From NCBI RefSeq assembly GCF_963678635.1, contig NC_087064.1, positions 27,630,189-27,694,188 of the forward strand: 64,000 bases of DNA. Reading direction: 5' to 3'. Made by a program: the position numbers and the translations under genes. Shown here in pieces: positions 51,101 to 61,545 of this stretch (position 1 is the stretch's first letter; each line of letters begins with the position of its first letter). This DNA comes from Symsagittifera roscoffensis (lineage: Eukaryota; Xenacoelomorpha; Acoela; Convolutidae). Under the pieces are notes generated by a model. It saw nothing but the letters and a program-made list of their open reading frames with translations, was not told the origin of the DNA and did not search any database.

Positions 51101-53930
51101 TACTATTTTGTCTATTGTAGTGATTTTGTGACGAATTTTGTGTATTTCTTCGTTCTGGCGATCTTCCTCTATAACTTGAGTTATGTGGTGATTGATTTCT
51201 CGTGTAGTTGGTATTGCTCGGTAGTGGTTTTCCTGAACTATTGTTGCTGTATACATTTTTGTTTGGTAGATTTTGATCTTTCTTCATGTATTGATAGAAT
51301 GATTTATTTGGTTCTTTATATTTTTGAGGTTTATTTTGATTGTCTTGCTGTTTTTGTCTACATTCAGAAATACTATGTCCGTAACGTCGGCAATAATTAC
51401 ACCATTTTTTGAAAGATGGTTTGCCTTTAAAGTTTGGGTGTTTTTCGTAAATATTGAGTATTTCAGTGATTTTTTCAACAAGGTCTGTATCTGATTCCTG
51501 TATATTGTTGATACTTATGGTATTTGTTTCGATTCGGTTAACGTATTGTAATTTCAGATTTTCTGTTTCTTCGAGTTTCATTGTGATTTCTGCTTGTTCT
51601 AGTTTGTCTACTAGTTTTCGGAAATCTAAATCGGGCTCTCGAATTGAGGAGGGATGGGATGCTCTCTTTTTTATTGCTATTTTCCTTAATTGAGGTGTTA
51701 AGGTCATCATTAAGATTTCTGTCATTTTTGTGTTTTTATAGTCGTGTGTATTTAATGAATATGCTTTTCGAACTAGTGTTTCGATGCGTACTGCTAATTG
51801 TTTGATGGTTTCATTTGGTAATCTGCGAATTTCATTACATAAAACTCTTTGTTGTTGTTTGTTTCTTTCGGAGTCAAACATTTTTGAAAATTCTTGTGTA
51901 AATCTTTTCCAATTTGATTTTATTTCTAGAGGCAATACTGAAAACCATTTTTGGGCTGCGCCGTCTAAAGTTGTTTGTATCAACGCTGTGCGTCGCTGTA
52001 TCCAGTTTTGATGTAGTGGCGTATTAATTGGTTCAGGTCCTATATTTAAAATCAGATTTGCTGTTACTGCATTTAAATAGTCTTCTACAGAATATTGAGG
52101 GTCTGTTCCTGTGAATACCATTAAAGGTTTATTTGATGTTATTGATGATCCACCCATAAGGTATGGATTCATTGTCATTTGTAATGATTCTGCTGCATTT
52201 GGCATTTGAGAAAAATTTGAAAGTTGATTTCTTGTTATTTCGTGTTGTTGAAGATAATATGGGAGTGGTATTTCATTTTGCATTTGCGTCGGTTGATACG
52301 AGTGTGTGATCATTGGGTTTTGTTGCTGAATTGGTTGAAAATATTGTGTATTAATTGGGTTTTGTTGCTGAATTGGTTGTTGATTTTGTGTATCTATCGG
52401 TTGTGGGGAAAAAATTCTATGATTTGTATGTGGTTTCTGTACTCCTTGTCCACGATATTCTTGATTATATGGTGCAAATATATCTGGTTGTAAAAACTCA
52501 TCATCTGAGGATAAGTAATCCATTTGATAAGATGTTTGTTTTTTATTTTTATTTTGTTGGAAAAATGGATAGTTTTCACTACGATCCTGTGAAGGATGTA
52601 AATTTGTTTGAAAATTTACTGAATTAGTTTGTGCTATTGGGTTATCCCAGTTTCGAGATCTTGTGTAATTATTAAAATTTTTTCGTGGAGGATAATTTGT
52701 TTTTGATGGATGTGTGTAATTATAATTATGTTCTGCAAAATTGTTTCTAGTGAACGTTTTACGTGTCTTTGACGGTATTGTCATGGGTCTGTATGTCTGA
52801 TAATCCATGTTTGAATATTTTGGGGCAACGGAAGGTTTAACGGTTGATTGTAAGGTTACCTGTGTTTGTGAAGGGTTTGTATTTCTTGGTGTTGTTAAAT
52901 TTGGACGTATCGGTGAAATGCTTTGTTGTGTAGTTGTTGTGTGTACGATTTCTTCATTTATGAAGTGTGATGGTGTCTGGATATCTTGCTGGGTGAGATT
53001 TCTAGTTCCATTGAGGTTTTCATTGTGTATGATTGTGGAGTTTAAACTATTATTTTGCATATCAGGTAAAAATGTATTATAGTTTAATGGTGTTGCATCA
53101 ATGGTTAATGGTATTACTCTTACATAATCTCTTACATAAGATATCGTACTTATTGCTTGACTTGAGATTGATTGTGGGAAGTTTATGAATGCGGGATGAG
53201 ACCATTCGGGGTCCCAAACATAGTCTGACTGTTCTGTGATGGCAGTATCATCGTTTGAGTTTTGAGGTCTAAAATTTTTTCTTGCTTGTGAAATTAAATC
53301 TAGGTTATGTGTGAAATAATCTATTATAAACCATGCCAAGATTTTCTGTAAGTCATGTTTTGTATGTTGTGAAACATCATCTTTAGTGAAATTTTCTTTA
53401 ATTATATTTAGAAAACTAGAGAGTAGTGTGATTTCATGTCGTACTCTTATATTTTTAGATGTTTCTGTCGGTGAGACATTTGAGGTTGGGATTTCGTTTT
53501 CTAATATCGAGATATAACTATATATTATTGCAAAAACTTCATTGGTGAATATGGAGTTTGCTCTTTGTGAGTTATGATATTGTATGCTTTTCATATATTC
53601 TGAGAATACTTTTGAGAATTCTAAATCAAGGTCGTCTGTTTGAATTACATATTTGCTGTGATTCTGGTTTGGTGAGCTGAATTCTATGGAGTAGATTCCG
53701 TATTGTTGTGTTAAGTTGCATATATCTTTCAAATAGTGATCGATAATTTGTCTTTTGATTTTTACATCTGGGAACTCTGTTGTACATGGACTGATTCCGG
53801 GTTCAAACAAATTTAAGAGTAAATTTTTGCAAAATATGTGCTGTCCTCTATCTGTGGTTGCATCTACGATAAAGGGGAAGATATCATCATCATCTGGACT
53901 TTCTTCACCTGGGGTGTGTGTTGAGCTCAT
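48150..53930 (-). CDS. gag-pol: gag-pol polyprotein: gag, protease, reverse transcriptase, RNase H start (1926 aa)
   Basis: In order: a 590-residue amino-terminal part (first 320 residues structured, then Asn/Gln/Thr-rich); a retrotransposon gag capsid domain at about 600-840 (opening PLMVFTGTDPQYSVEDYL); a CCHC zinc knuckle (CNYCRRYGHSISEC) near 844-857; a long Asn/Arg/Ser-rich basic region to about 1080; an aspartic protease DSGAES near 1230; reverse transcriptase at about 1570-1830 with YLDD near 1738; and RNase H from YAMCDASNFGIGAAL near 1882. Gag and pol are in one frame with no internal stop or slip site, unlike most gypsy elements. The frame is lost in RNase H near 48163 by a single-base-type change. 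Confidence 0.9.
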   Translation of the reverse strand: MSSTHTPGEESPDDDDIFPFIVDATTDRGQHIFCKNLLLNLFEPGISPCTTEFPDVKIKRQIIDHYLKDICNLTQQYGIYSIEFSSPNQNHSKYVIQTDDLDLEFSKVFSEYMKSIQYHNSQRANSIFTNEVFAIIYSYISILENEIPTSNVSPTETSKNIRVRHEITLLSSFLNIIKENFTKDDVSQHTKHDLQKILAWFIIDYFTHNLDLISQARKNFRPQNSNDDTAITEQSDYVWDPEWSHPAFINFPQSISSQAISTISYVRDYVRVIPLTIDATPLNYNTFLPDMQNNSLNSTIIHNENLNGTRNLTQQDIQTPSHFINEEIVHTTTTQQSISPIRPNLTTPRNTNPSQTQVTLQSTVKPSVAPKYSNMDYQTYRPMTIPSKTRKTFTRNNFAEHNYNYTHPSKTNYPPRKNFNNYTRSRNWDNPIAQTNSVNFQTNLHPSQDRSENYPFFQQNKNKKQTSYQMDYLSSDDEFLQPDIFAPYNQEYRGQGVQKPHTNHRIFSPQPIDTQNQQPIQQQNPINTQYFQPIQQQNPMITHSYQPTQMQNEIPLPYYLQQHEITRNQLSNFSQMPNAAESLQMTMNPYLMGGSSITSNKPLMVFTGTDPQYSVEDYLNAVTANLILNIGPEPINTPLHQNWIQRRTALIQTTLDGAAQKWFSVLPLEIKSNWKRFTQEFSKMFDSERNKQQQRVLCNEIRRLPNETIKQLAVRIETLVRKAYSLNTHDYKNTKMTEILMMTLTPQLRKIAIKKRASHPSSIREPDLDFRKLVDKLEQAEITMKLEETENLKLQYVNRIETNTISINNIQESDTDLVEKITEILNIYEKHPNFKGKPSFKKWCNYCRRYGHSISECRQKQQDNQNKPQKYKEPNKSFYQYMKKDQNLPNKNVYSNNSSGKPLPSNTNYTRNQSPHNSSYRGRSPERRNTQNSSQNHYNRQNSRNNYSRSNSNTTRFVSRSNSQSRNNYYPNNQSRNSSYNRNRNYSNNRNRSYSNNRNQNYPNNRSRNNSYNRSNYNRPNNNYQNRSRNNSQNRHSSYNNHYRNYSQSPHRNNNHYNNSNNRHRSSTPKHPRNINQVQSNPETTSDPPGIDDTGNNELQLNQINCESSESESDTENTISINMIAVENDYEPIIYEQPFSSHIYENQLELLHNYYIEPIHSTQTTQETNEINTTNQPNENDKTKCLDTNHIYQNIQKEQPKEKIWTIPFLLESPRSKEFQPPDLEIDFLIDSGAESNIINIPTWNEIKTLHPKLTPLETSSKLATAQGSTLVNYGKIQLFLLPTRTMEQNKILTKPFKQIFHITDIKHNIIGIPFISKYIPTINILNSKILIKDKYTKTKDTSLTFFQRLNKQPPFFSKFYPIYNQQRKHLKPLSGNIYNFSIKQVHLYDKKQNKQQLYMSDFEFKPIHKFFKITISSIKYLKNSNSDIISLHVYNNTPYQVTLPLGLLGYCETNATISPIHEKEYRVNNILQLLDICQSTILNEELSINNIISNEKRNTDYFTKTPYFKPTFNISNYAENQQKFLTMFNFQHSQITQDEFDKLAKQLIKYSSVYATSKFDVDKISSSLHLPLKPDAVFKKQRASKVPIHLHDKVNRLLDILEQYNIISPVNKEEQPKGNTFINPVIILAKGESLKIVLDAIYLNSLIDESKCNWPIEPIQVILTKINGKYFTTADMNSAYNQMPLDEQSRRLTQFVIGNQQHEFNRLFYGISIGPAAFSAFMSKIFRPLILKKNAITYLDDVFMQSQTKEEMFNVLEQYHQILQNENLKAAPDKSHFFLTRVKFLGHNIERKTITPLKSRIDAIQKLQPPTNKKKIQEFLGMLNFLSKYVYKMQLYLRPFYNILRQQNNFEWNTEHQARFEEIKKLLTEQISNTIPDPNQPFYAMCDASNFGIGAALLQSHNGTKKMNLISANSRLFTQAENVQP

Positions 53931-54372
53931 TTTTTCGTTTGATGACGGTTAATATGTAACTATCGATGTGTCTAATTGGTTGATTCCAATTGTATAAATG
54001 TACTGGTTTGTGTTTATATTGTTTTTTTATTCTTCTTTTTCCTCTTTTTGATGAATTTGAAGTTGTTTCTGAGTCGGAAAAATATAATTGATCGTGAATG
54101 GGGCAATTTTTATCTATAGATTCTTTTAATTTATAAAGTTCGTCTAAACTGCTGGTTTCTGATTCTGAAAATGCGTTTCGGTTTTTGGAAAATCTTTTTC
54201 GTGTTATTTATCTTTGTTTGGTTATTATTTTTCTTTTTAATGTTTGTCGTTTTGTTCTGATATATCCAACTGTTTGTGTATGAGGTGTGATTACAAGATC
54301 GTATTTTTTGTTATCTATTTCACAATTGTGTAAAACGATTGTTTGTTTATTTCCTAGGTTTTTAAATGACAT
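53905..54372 (-). pseudogene. upstream basic ORF in the retroelement leader (one in-frame stop)
   Basis: An ATG at 54372 opens 54 codons to TAA (54208-54210). The same frame then continues protein-like (FSESETSSLDELYKLKES, KRGKRRIKKQYKHK) and ends at TGA 53905-53907, overlapping the gag start by 26 bases in another frame. Two basic clusters look like nuclear-localisation signals. It could be a regulatory gene interrupted by one nonsense change, or the lost start of gag in a shifted frame. No family recognised. Confidence 0.3.
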
Positions 54373-55602
54373 AAGGTTTAGAATGACGGATGCAAAAGGT
54401 TGTTAAATGATTTCTATTTTCTTAGACTGTTAGTCCTTACGATTTTTTGGTTAGCCTAACCTGGGTCTATTTGTTCAGGGTTGGGGAGAAAAGTATCTCG
54501 ATTCCGAAGAATGATTTTTTACTTTCTCGTGGCTAGTATAAGCTAAGGTGTTAACTTACTTAATCTTACTTAAGGGTAGTGATTGTGTTTAGGGTTGGAG
54601 AATAGTAAATCGATCCACAAGGTTCAGGTATAATTAGAACGCGAGTAGTTCGTTAGATACTATTTTAAACTTACTAAGTCTAAGATTTATCCTGGGTCTG
54701 GTAAGAGGGGGGATCAAGTGAAGGATGAATAACCGAAGTTCTTCACTGTTTATCCTAATTTGAATGATTAGTTTTATTCAAAAATTTCTGTTAGTCCTGG
54801 GTTTTTAGAAAGGGTTGGATAGTGAATCGACGTTTGAGGTCGTTAGACACTAGCTAAGTGGGTGGGGGAGAACAAAATTGTTCTTTTTGATCCAAGGATA
54901 GGCCTTGATGATCAAGTTTTAAATGTAATTAAATAGAAAATAATTTAAGATCCAAGGATGAGCCTTGATGATCTGGTTTTAAATTTAAGTGAATTTAAGT
55001 TTAAAATAATTTAAATTTGTGTAGAGAAAGGATTTAGTGTTTTTATGATATTAGTGAGCTTATGAATGCTGTTATGTTTAGGTGATGAAGCTGGAACAAC
55101 AGGATGATTTATGATTACTTAACCATTTATTGTCATGCTACTAATTTTTTATTTTGATTTTTCAATAAATATTTTTCAAACATGTTTTGTATATTACTGC
55201 AGAATTTAGGAAAACGATCTGAGATCTTTTTATCAATCGTTATTGTATATTAATAATTTTGTTTAGCGCCTGAAATGATTTTGATGATTGACTTCAGTAT
55301 TTTATGTTTGCAAATGAAAATCTAAATTCATTGCTAGTAGTATTCTAAATACAAAAGTTTGTGTTGGCTTTTGCCGAACTATCATATAACTATATGGTAA
55401 GTTTCTACTTTGTCGTATGTCGTCTCTGGTTCGAGGTCTTCTTGCAATTCCGGGTAGTTCTCTTATCGTTCGGAATATTGGCTTTGATCTATTGAGTCGT
55501 AGAGACATTTCGATTAAATTATCGTCGTGTAACATTTTAAAAATGTTTTGTCTAAATTCGAATCTATTTTTGGTTAATTCTAAGCTATTAAGGTCTTGTT
55601 CG
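54373..55602 (-). other. 5' leader of the retroelement
   Basis: About 1.2 kb between the primer-binding site and the first leader ORF. A frame is open from inside the LTR end across the primer-binding site to 55302 (with Met at 55535; Arg-rich KPIFRTIRELPGIARRPRTRDD), but I do not recognise it. The middle has an imperfect duplication of GATCCAAGGATRAGCCTTGATGATC (about 54890 and 54950). Packaging signals would be expected here but cannot be defined by eye. Confidence 0.45.
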
Positions 55603-55620
55603 AGACTTATGGTCGCACCA
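55603..55620 (-). promoter_or_regulatory. primer-binding site
   Basis: Two bases after the CA end of the 5' LTR (sense) comes TGGTGCGACCATAAGTC, beginning with the TGG that pairs to the CCA end of a tRNA. The matching tRNA would end GGTCGCACCA. I cannot name the tRNA with confidence. Confidence 0.65.
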
Positions 55621-55622
55621 GA

Positions 55623-56032
55623 TGAGTTAGGACCGAAGTGTATAACTCATAGAGTAATTTCGGATAGGGTACACCGTCTGCTCGTCACGCTATCTTATTT
55701 TCGGCCGGATAGATTCGTGCAACTTCTTAGTCTAATACCAATCCTAATCTTACTCTTATACTATCTAGTCTCAGGTTGTTTAACTAGTCTCTGCTAGGCT
55801 CAATAGATCTAGGGTATACTGGTTTATTGCGGCAGCTGAAGTCTTCTTGGAGAGTCAACTAGTTTCTAAGTTAAATTCAAATCTCTCTGGTGCTGAAATT
55901 ACAAGTAATTTCAGCACATACAAATAAGTGGGTTGTTAGTTAGATGGATCATGATTGGTTAAAATTAAATACTTTACAGTGGTAAAATATCTAATTTATC
56001 CAATCATAAAATGTAGTTTAGATCACGTTCCA
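55623..56032 (-). repeat. 5' LTR (promoter-bearing)
   Basis: 410 bp, same as the 3' LTR with about five substitutions. In an intact element it would drive transcription of the minus strand. A TATAAG word lies in the second half (rc of CTTATA near 55755). The 28-base palindrome is at 55890-55917. I cannot place the transcription start. Confidence 0.9.
55890..55917. promoter_or_regulatory. LTR palindrome (13-base arms, 2-base centre), 5' LTR
   Basis: GTGCTGAAATTAC and its exact complement GTAATTTCAGCAC are separated by AA. It is intact in both LTR copies (also 38107-38134). It may be a dimeric regulator site or an RNA hairpin if within the transcript. Confidence 0.7.
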
Positions 56033-56036
56033 GAAT
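56033..56036. repeat. target-site duplication of the LTR element (GAAT)
   Basis: Right-hand copy of the 4-bp duplication at 37836-37839. Confidence 0.8.
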
Positions 56037-57121
56037 AAATGCAATAATGCTAAAGCAGATATAAAAACAACAAGAGCGTAATGAAGAGATGAAAAATACC
56101 AAAAGTTTTAAAATGACTGCTGAAATTTGACTTTCGTAACAAAACCTGAACGAAAAAATATCAATCGACTTTTATCTTATAATCAGCTGTAAATAAAAAT
56201 AAAAAACAATTATTCAGACGAACTTTTCTAACGCGGAGAAGCTAAAATAACGCAAAAAATAGATAATTCGATTAAAATATTTTTTTCCAGTTAGAGTCGC
56301 GCTTTTTGATTTTCGGCTTAATACTCCTTGTAAATGTTGCACTAGTATCAACCACTCCGCCTGCAAGTGAAGAGGGCGCAACCATATCTTCCTAAACCCA
56401 TCAAATCAGACTCATCAGCCATCAGTCAGGGAAGCCCCGCAGGACCAAATGGCTTTGAAGTCTTTCAAAAATACCAGAAGTGCCTCTAGAAAGAAATTGA
56501 GGTTAGAGTGAAAAGAAAATCAGACAGTATCCAGCAGCGCCGATCCTTTCATGTATTTTCCCAATTTTTCCGGACGACTTTGCGCTGAAAAATTGCAGAC
56601 AGAAATTGGGAACATAACTGAAAAATTGTAGTTTAGAGATAAAAGAGAAAAAAAACATATTTGAAAAACACCAAATTGACGCCAACAAAGATCCCTAAAA
56701 CCTCTTTTAAGCAAAGGAAAGCAAGAAAAGCAGAAAAAAGTTTTCTGAAAACTCATCTAAACAAAAAAAGAAAAAAATGTGGAAAAAAAATAATTCAAGT
56801 GAAAAAAAAAACAATTCTTTTCATTGTAAATAACGTATTTTATATAAAAGTTGCCACTAAAAAGTATGCCTTTGGATCAAGTTAACACCCTCCCTCTATA
56901 CAAATCAAACAGAGATCCTTCAGCCCAAAAGGAAAATGAAACAACTTTCCTCGAAAACGTTTTTTGGTTAGGAAGGATGTTATATTAGACCGTTGAGTTA
57001 CTTGCGTGAGATAATAGAAACAAAAAATTTAAATACGTCAATTTGGTGTTTCACTTTGGGCTGCTGGAAGTGACTTCATTTTAGTCAAAATTTCAAATTA
57101 TGTTTTTGATGAAGGTGCAAA
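56037..57121. other. non-coding stretch
   Basis: No supportable gene; the short frames at 56503-56885 run on both strands of low-complexity AT-rich DNA. Confidence 0.55.
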
Positions 57122-57440
57122 CAGAAGCTAATTTAGGGGCGGCGTGTAAAATGTCTGCCCCCTCCTTTTAAAATGTCTGAATTTAACCATCTCGCCTTCT
57201 AGAAGGTCCCCCATGTCGTACTATTGTTCGAAATCATGTTTTTTCTGACGGAACTTATAATCTTTACAAAAGGCGTCTTTGGCGCCAAACTATACTGAAT
57301 TTGAGAGGCAAAACTTATTTTTGTGTTTTTCAAAACTTCATTGAACCGCCTAACATCAATTTGAACCACCTAAAAAGGTGGAAAATCGAAACTTTTTGAA
57401 ACTCTGCTTCCCTGAGTAAATCCTAGACTCGCGCATGGCT
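57122..57440 (+). repeat. diverged hAT-like MITE, probable copy 3
   Basis: Starts CAGAAGCTAATTTAGGGGCGG and ends CCTAGACTCGCGCATGGCTG, echoing AATTTAGGGGTGG and CTAGATCC.GCCCTG of the better copies. It has the same CCCCCT and GACGGA landmarks but no clear 8-bp duplication. Confidence 0.5.
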
Positions 57441-57735
57441 GTGAATATTCAATTCCTGTGTCCTTTTTTGTTTTGAGTACACACGTTTAAACATATTTTT
57501 TATTTTCCCTAATTTTTCCGAATGATTTGAGAATGATTTTGTGCGCTAAAAAGCCCTTCAGCAAAAAAATTTTGATTTTTAGATTTTTTTTTGTACCTTT
57601 CAAAAAAATACGGATTGCACCTAAAACTTTTTTCAGATTATATTATCTTAAAAACTTTGTGTTTTAATTCCAAAGTGTAGATTTAAGACCTCCGTTTTTT
57701 CTACATCCGATATGATAGTTCAGTTTTTAAAGGAA

Positions 57736-58455
57736 AACAAGATTGCTCGTGTCACAGCGAAACCCTGAATGTTCCGAATGCCTTTTAAGGTCTAAAAAGC
57801 AGCGCAGTGTTCGTTAAGAAATAGGATGAATGTTAAAATTCATCAATGAACATAACAATAAACACGAAAAAATTTATGTATCTTTTTTAAATCACCAACT
57901 ACGCGCCATATTAAAACATGTGATAGCTTTTACTCCTAGAAACGTAGCAGATATGACGAATGGCTTGCTTCAACTTTTTCTAAGGTGAATTGAACATCTG
58001 CTTGCGCGTTAATATCATGAAATATATCGAGCTTTAAATGTCCCAAACTGTCTATTTTTTTCTATCTTAAAACCCCTATAACTTTAAGATTTTAGGAGAA
58101 GTAATCATCAGCAAATATTTATTTGAAACAAGAACGGATGATATGAAACATTCCGTCAAAAATGGCTAGCTAATCATGTAAAACTTCTATGGAGATTTAA
58201 AAAATCATCTTGAGATCGTATATTTTGTCATTTTTTACGGAATACTAAATAGCAACATAAAAAAGGAATACTTGTATCAGCCCAAAGACCTGAAGGTTCT
58301 GACCTTTAACTGGTCTCAAATAGTTTTTTGTAGATGAAGTATTGACAAACTGTAAGTCTTAGGCTGATATTTTACAACTTTAGGCGTTAAAAATTGAGTC
58401 GTATATAGTAACAAGACTGCTCGTATCACGTCAAAGCCCTGAATGTTCGGGCTGA
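57736..58455 (+). repeat. dispersed repeat fragments (two copies) and non-coding sequence
   Basis: CAAGATTGCTCGTGTCAC...CCTGAATGTTC at 57736 and CAAGACTGCTCGTATCACG...CCTGAATGTTCGG at 58410 belong to the family at 12783 and 36885; both are followed by a GGTCTCGAA/GGTCT word. Nothing coding is seen between them. Confidence 0.5.
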
Positions 58456-60694
58456 TCATTAATTGGTCTCGAACTGTTTTCGTTCATGACACATTACAAG
58501 TTGTAGGCTGATCAAAGCATAAAGTTTGAGTCGTTTATGAGTTAGTAAGACCAATTAAACTATGGAATGATTAGGAGTGCGGATAATTTAGTAAGCATAA
58601 ATAACGCTCTATCAAAGTATCAAAAACGGTACGTAGTCAAGTGCAAGGGTACTCGCATAGTAATCCCAAGATTTCAAGAGCGATGCCCATAGGCAGGCAA
58701 ATTTTCTCAAATTGGTCTGAATAACCAGCCCAAAAGTCGGAATAATGATACAACAAATTAACTGGCTTGCCTCACTTCGCAATTCACTTAAGAACAATTT
58801 TGTAGTGCGGGATAATTCACTACGCGTAAATAGTTTGCGTAACACTTAACAATATTATCGAAATATAAAATGAGCAATTTCGTTAGACTCATTTCAAAAT
58901 ACCCGTAGAATCATGTAGCTTGAACGATTGTTTCAAAATGCCCACATGGGTGCAGGGATCGCGCCTTCAAGCAAGCACATTTAAAAAAAAAACTTGTTCT
59001 AAATAAAAAAACTGCCCCATGAGTATTTATTCCTCAGTTTCTTCAAAAATTGGAAAATAATTTTCATAAGATATTAAAAGTTTGCATAATAAGTCCGCAA
59101 CAAACGTAAAATGCAAATGCATATAAGAAGAAGCTAGTTTAACTGATGATGACCGGCATACATAGCAAATAGTTCATTATACAGGCAAATTTTAATGTCA
59201 GATAACTTTTTATTTTCTCCTGAATCCTTAGGCTGACGCTATTTTGCATATTTTTTAAGTTTTCATGAGTAAATTTTACTTTTTTAAGTTCAGTTCTGCG
59301 GCGGGCAAATTTTTCATTTTTTTTATAGATACTTGAAAACTTTTTGGAAAACCATTCGAGTTGAACAAAGATTGGTATTTTAAAACCAAATTTTTTTTTC
59401 TATGATAACTTTTGTTCAGCTATATCGGAAGGCGTGTTCTGTAGTTTTTTGGGGTCGGAAAAAAACCATAATCTTTTAAAAATATACGGAATAATTCAAA
59501 GTTAAACAAAAAATTATGAAACATACTGATAAATGTAAACTGTTTGTTCAACTAATTTGAACGCTTGATATCAGCAAATGACGTTGAATTCAATAACCGT
59601 TTTAAAAAAAGTCAAACATAAACCTGAAATTTGAGTCCTTATTTTATAATTCTGTTCTCTTTAATACCCTGTCAATTATATCCATAACAACATCTGACAA
59701 ATTAACCCATTTTTGAACGCCTCCTGTCGAAATTATTTAACAAATTAGTCCGTAAGTACGTAGTTCCTATAACAACTGTTAAAGTACGTAGTTCTTCTAA
59801 CAACTGTTTTATCAGAGTATTAAACTGGAAAATGAGATTTCATAATTAAAAAAAATTGGATAGTACTAATTCCTGTTGAAGAGAACCTTCAGATATATGA
59901 ATAGCAGAGAGAGTAGAGCTAAGTTTCCTCGCATGGTTTTACGTTAGAAGCAAACGTCACGCAAAGCTTAGATTGTGACCAAAAGTTTTGGATTTGGATA
60001 GGCTCTCTTCACTTTAACTGTAAGTTTTTTTCTGCTCCTCCCCCCACCACTTCACATCAGGATCAATTTTTTAGTGTAACGAGGAGTTTTACAAGGTTAA
60101 ACATTGAGATCATATGTTTATCATAGCCTAATTAGTTCGCATGTCAATTTGTAAAATTTGTGTCTTAAAATTTCCGTAGTAAAATGTTGCTGATGGGGGG
60201 AACAGGAAAAAGAGCCTTTTTGCTTAGATATTAGTTCGAAGAAAGTGAGGAATATATGAGCTCAAGGTAGTTTTTTGTTCAGGCCACTTTAACAAAACTC
60301 TGGTCACTCGGGGGATTGATCTTTTCATCTGCATAATGCTCGCGGAGTGTGCACACCACTGCAGTAAGCTGCCATGAGTATGGCTAAAACTGATTGTTTT
60401 ACCTTTCCGCACTACAAAATCGTTTTGCCCTGATTCGAGCAGTCTTTTTTCAGTAAAAACTTCTCAATCAATTTTTTAAAACAATCAATTGATTTTGAAG
60501 TTCTTTAGGCATTTCAGATTGAGACTTGTCAGTCAATTTCATAAAGAAAAAGATTTCGCCCAAAAAACTTATGCATTACGAACAAAGACATTTCAGAAAA
60601 GTTAAATATTGTCTAAAGCTACTTGCGTGAACAAAATTGATAAGAGCGCCTGCGCTTATTTGACACGCCCGCTTGAAAAATGTTTGCTGCTTAA
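58456..60694. other. non-coding stretch
   Basis: No supportable gene. The stretch holds a reverse-strand dispersed repeat fragment (60421-60457) and TAGTGCGGGATAATTCACTACGCG at about 58803, a word also found diverged near 12976. Confidence 0.5.
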
Positions 60695-61545
60695 CAATCG
60701 TTTATAATATAATTTTAGTACCAGTCTTATAAAATTGAGAAAAAAATTGATTTTAGTCAATTAATAATCAATTATAACCTCTCTTTTTGGAATCAAATAT
60801 AATCAATTATAATACATTATAATCAACTATAGTCGCTTATTTTTATCCGAGATTCTAATTTATTTGTTTTGCAGAAAAATCAATTATAATTGATTAACAT
60901 TGTTTATAATCCCTTTTGTTTGCCCATTTTGTCTTTGACGTTCCACTTGAATTGCTTACATTTTATGCTTTTTGCAGACGTTGTTTTTTTTGTGAAAAAT
61001 GGGAAAACTGTTTTAGGAGTTTTCAAAACAATTCAAATTTATAAAGTTTTTTGTTTCATTTCTTCTTGATTATAGTTGTTTCATGATGCAAATTTTATGT
61101 TTTTTATCACCAAAATATCAGTACACTGCTTTAGTTTCATGATTTCTATAGTAGAGTTATAGTTCACCTACCGCGGGATTCTTTCAACTAATATGAAAGG
61201 ATCTCTATGAAACTTTTATTTTCTCGGTAAAACTTTGTGTTCAGGTGAAACAAAGAGTGAGATGGCATCTCACTTCTTAAAACTTTTAAGCAAAAAAGAA
61301 ATATAATGATTATAATTGATTATAATTGGTTATAAGAGGTTATAAGAGATTTTATGAGGTTAGACTTTGTAATTGATTATAATTTTCTATAATGTCACGA
61401 AAAATCTTATCATCATGATGGATAATTAATCGTTTAAACATCTAAATTTGGCGCTTATAATTAATTATAATTTTAATAAAAGTGCAATTATAATTGTAAC
61501 ATAATCGATTATTTCTCTTTTTTTTTCTGAGAGCGGGTAAAAACT
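60695..61545 (-). repeat. AT-rich interspersed repeat, copy 2 (inverted to 8.7 kb)
   Basis: Reverse-complement relative of 8655-9535 along its full length, with TTTTAGTACCAGTCTTA at the left and TAATCGATTATTTCTC at the right, and the TTTGCCCA....TTTGTCTTTGACG and CCGCGGGATTCTTTCAA landmarks in mirrored order. Moderately diverged. Confidence 0.75.

Larger units (their letters stand above)
37840..56032 (-). mobile_element. Ty3/gypsy-like LTR retroelement with envelope (18.2 kb)
   Basis: Two 410-bp direct repeats with TG...CA ends (37840-38249 and 55623-56032) are flanked by GAAT (37836-37839 and 56033-56036). Everything between reads on the minus strand: leader, gag-pol, small hydrophobic ORFs, a long ATG-less ORF, envelope, accessory ORF. 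Reverse transcriptase (YLDD), RNase H, then integrase is the Ty3/gypsy order. The LTRs differ at about 5 of 410 positions, so the insertion is fairly young, yet at least three frame or stop lesions are present. At 18.2 kb it is roughly twice the length of usual gypsy retroviruses. Confidence 0.9.

Noticed and set aside
55603-55620. Naming the primer tRNA
   Set aside because: The complement GGTCGCACCA is clear, but I could not match it reliably to a specific tRNA from memory.
55417-55797. 126-codon plus-strand ORF across the 5' LTR edge
   Set aside because: Antisense to the element and interrupted in meaning by the LTR boundary; a chance frame.
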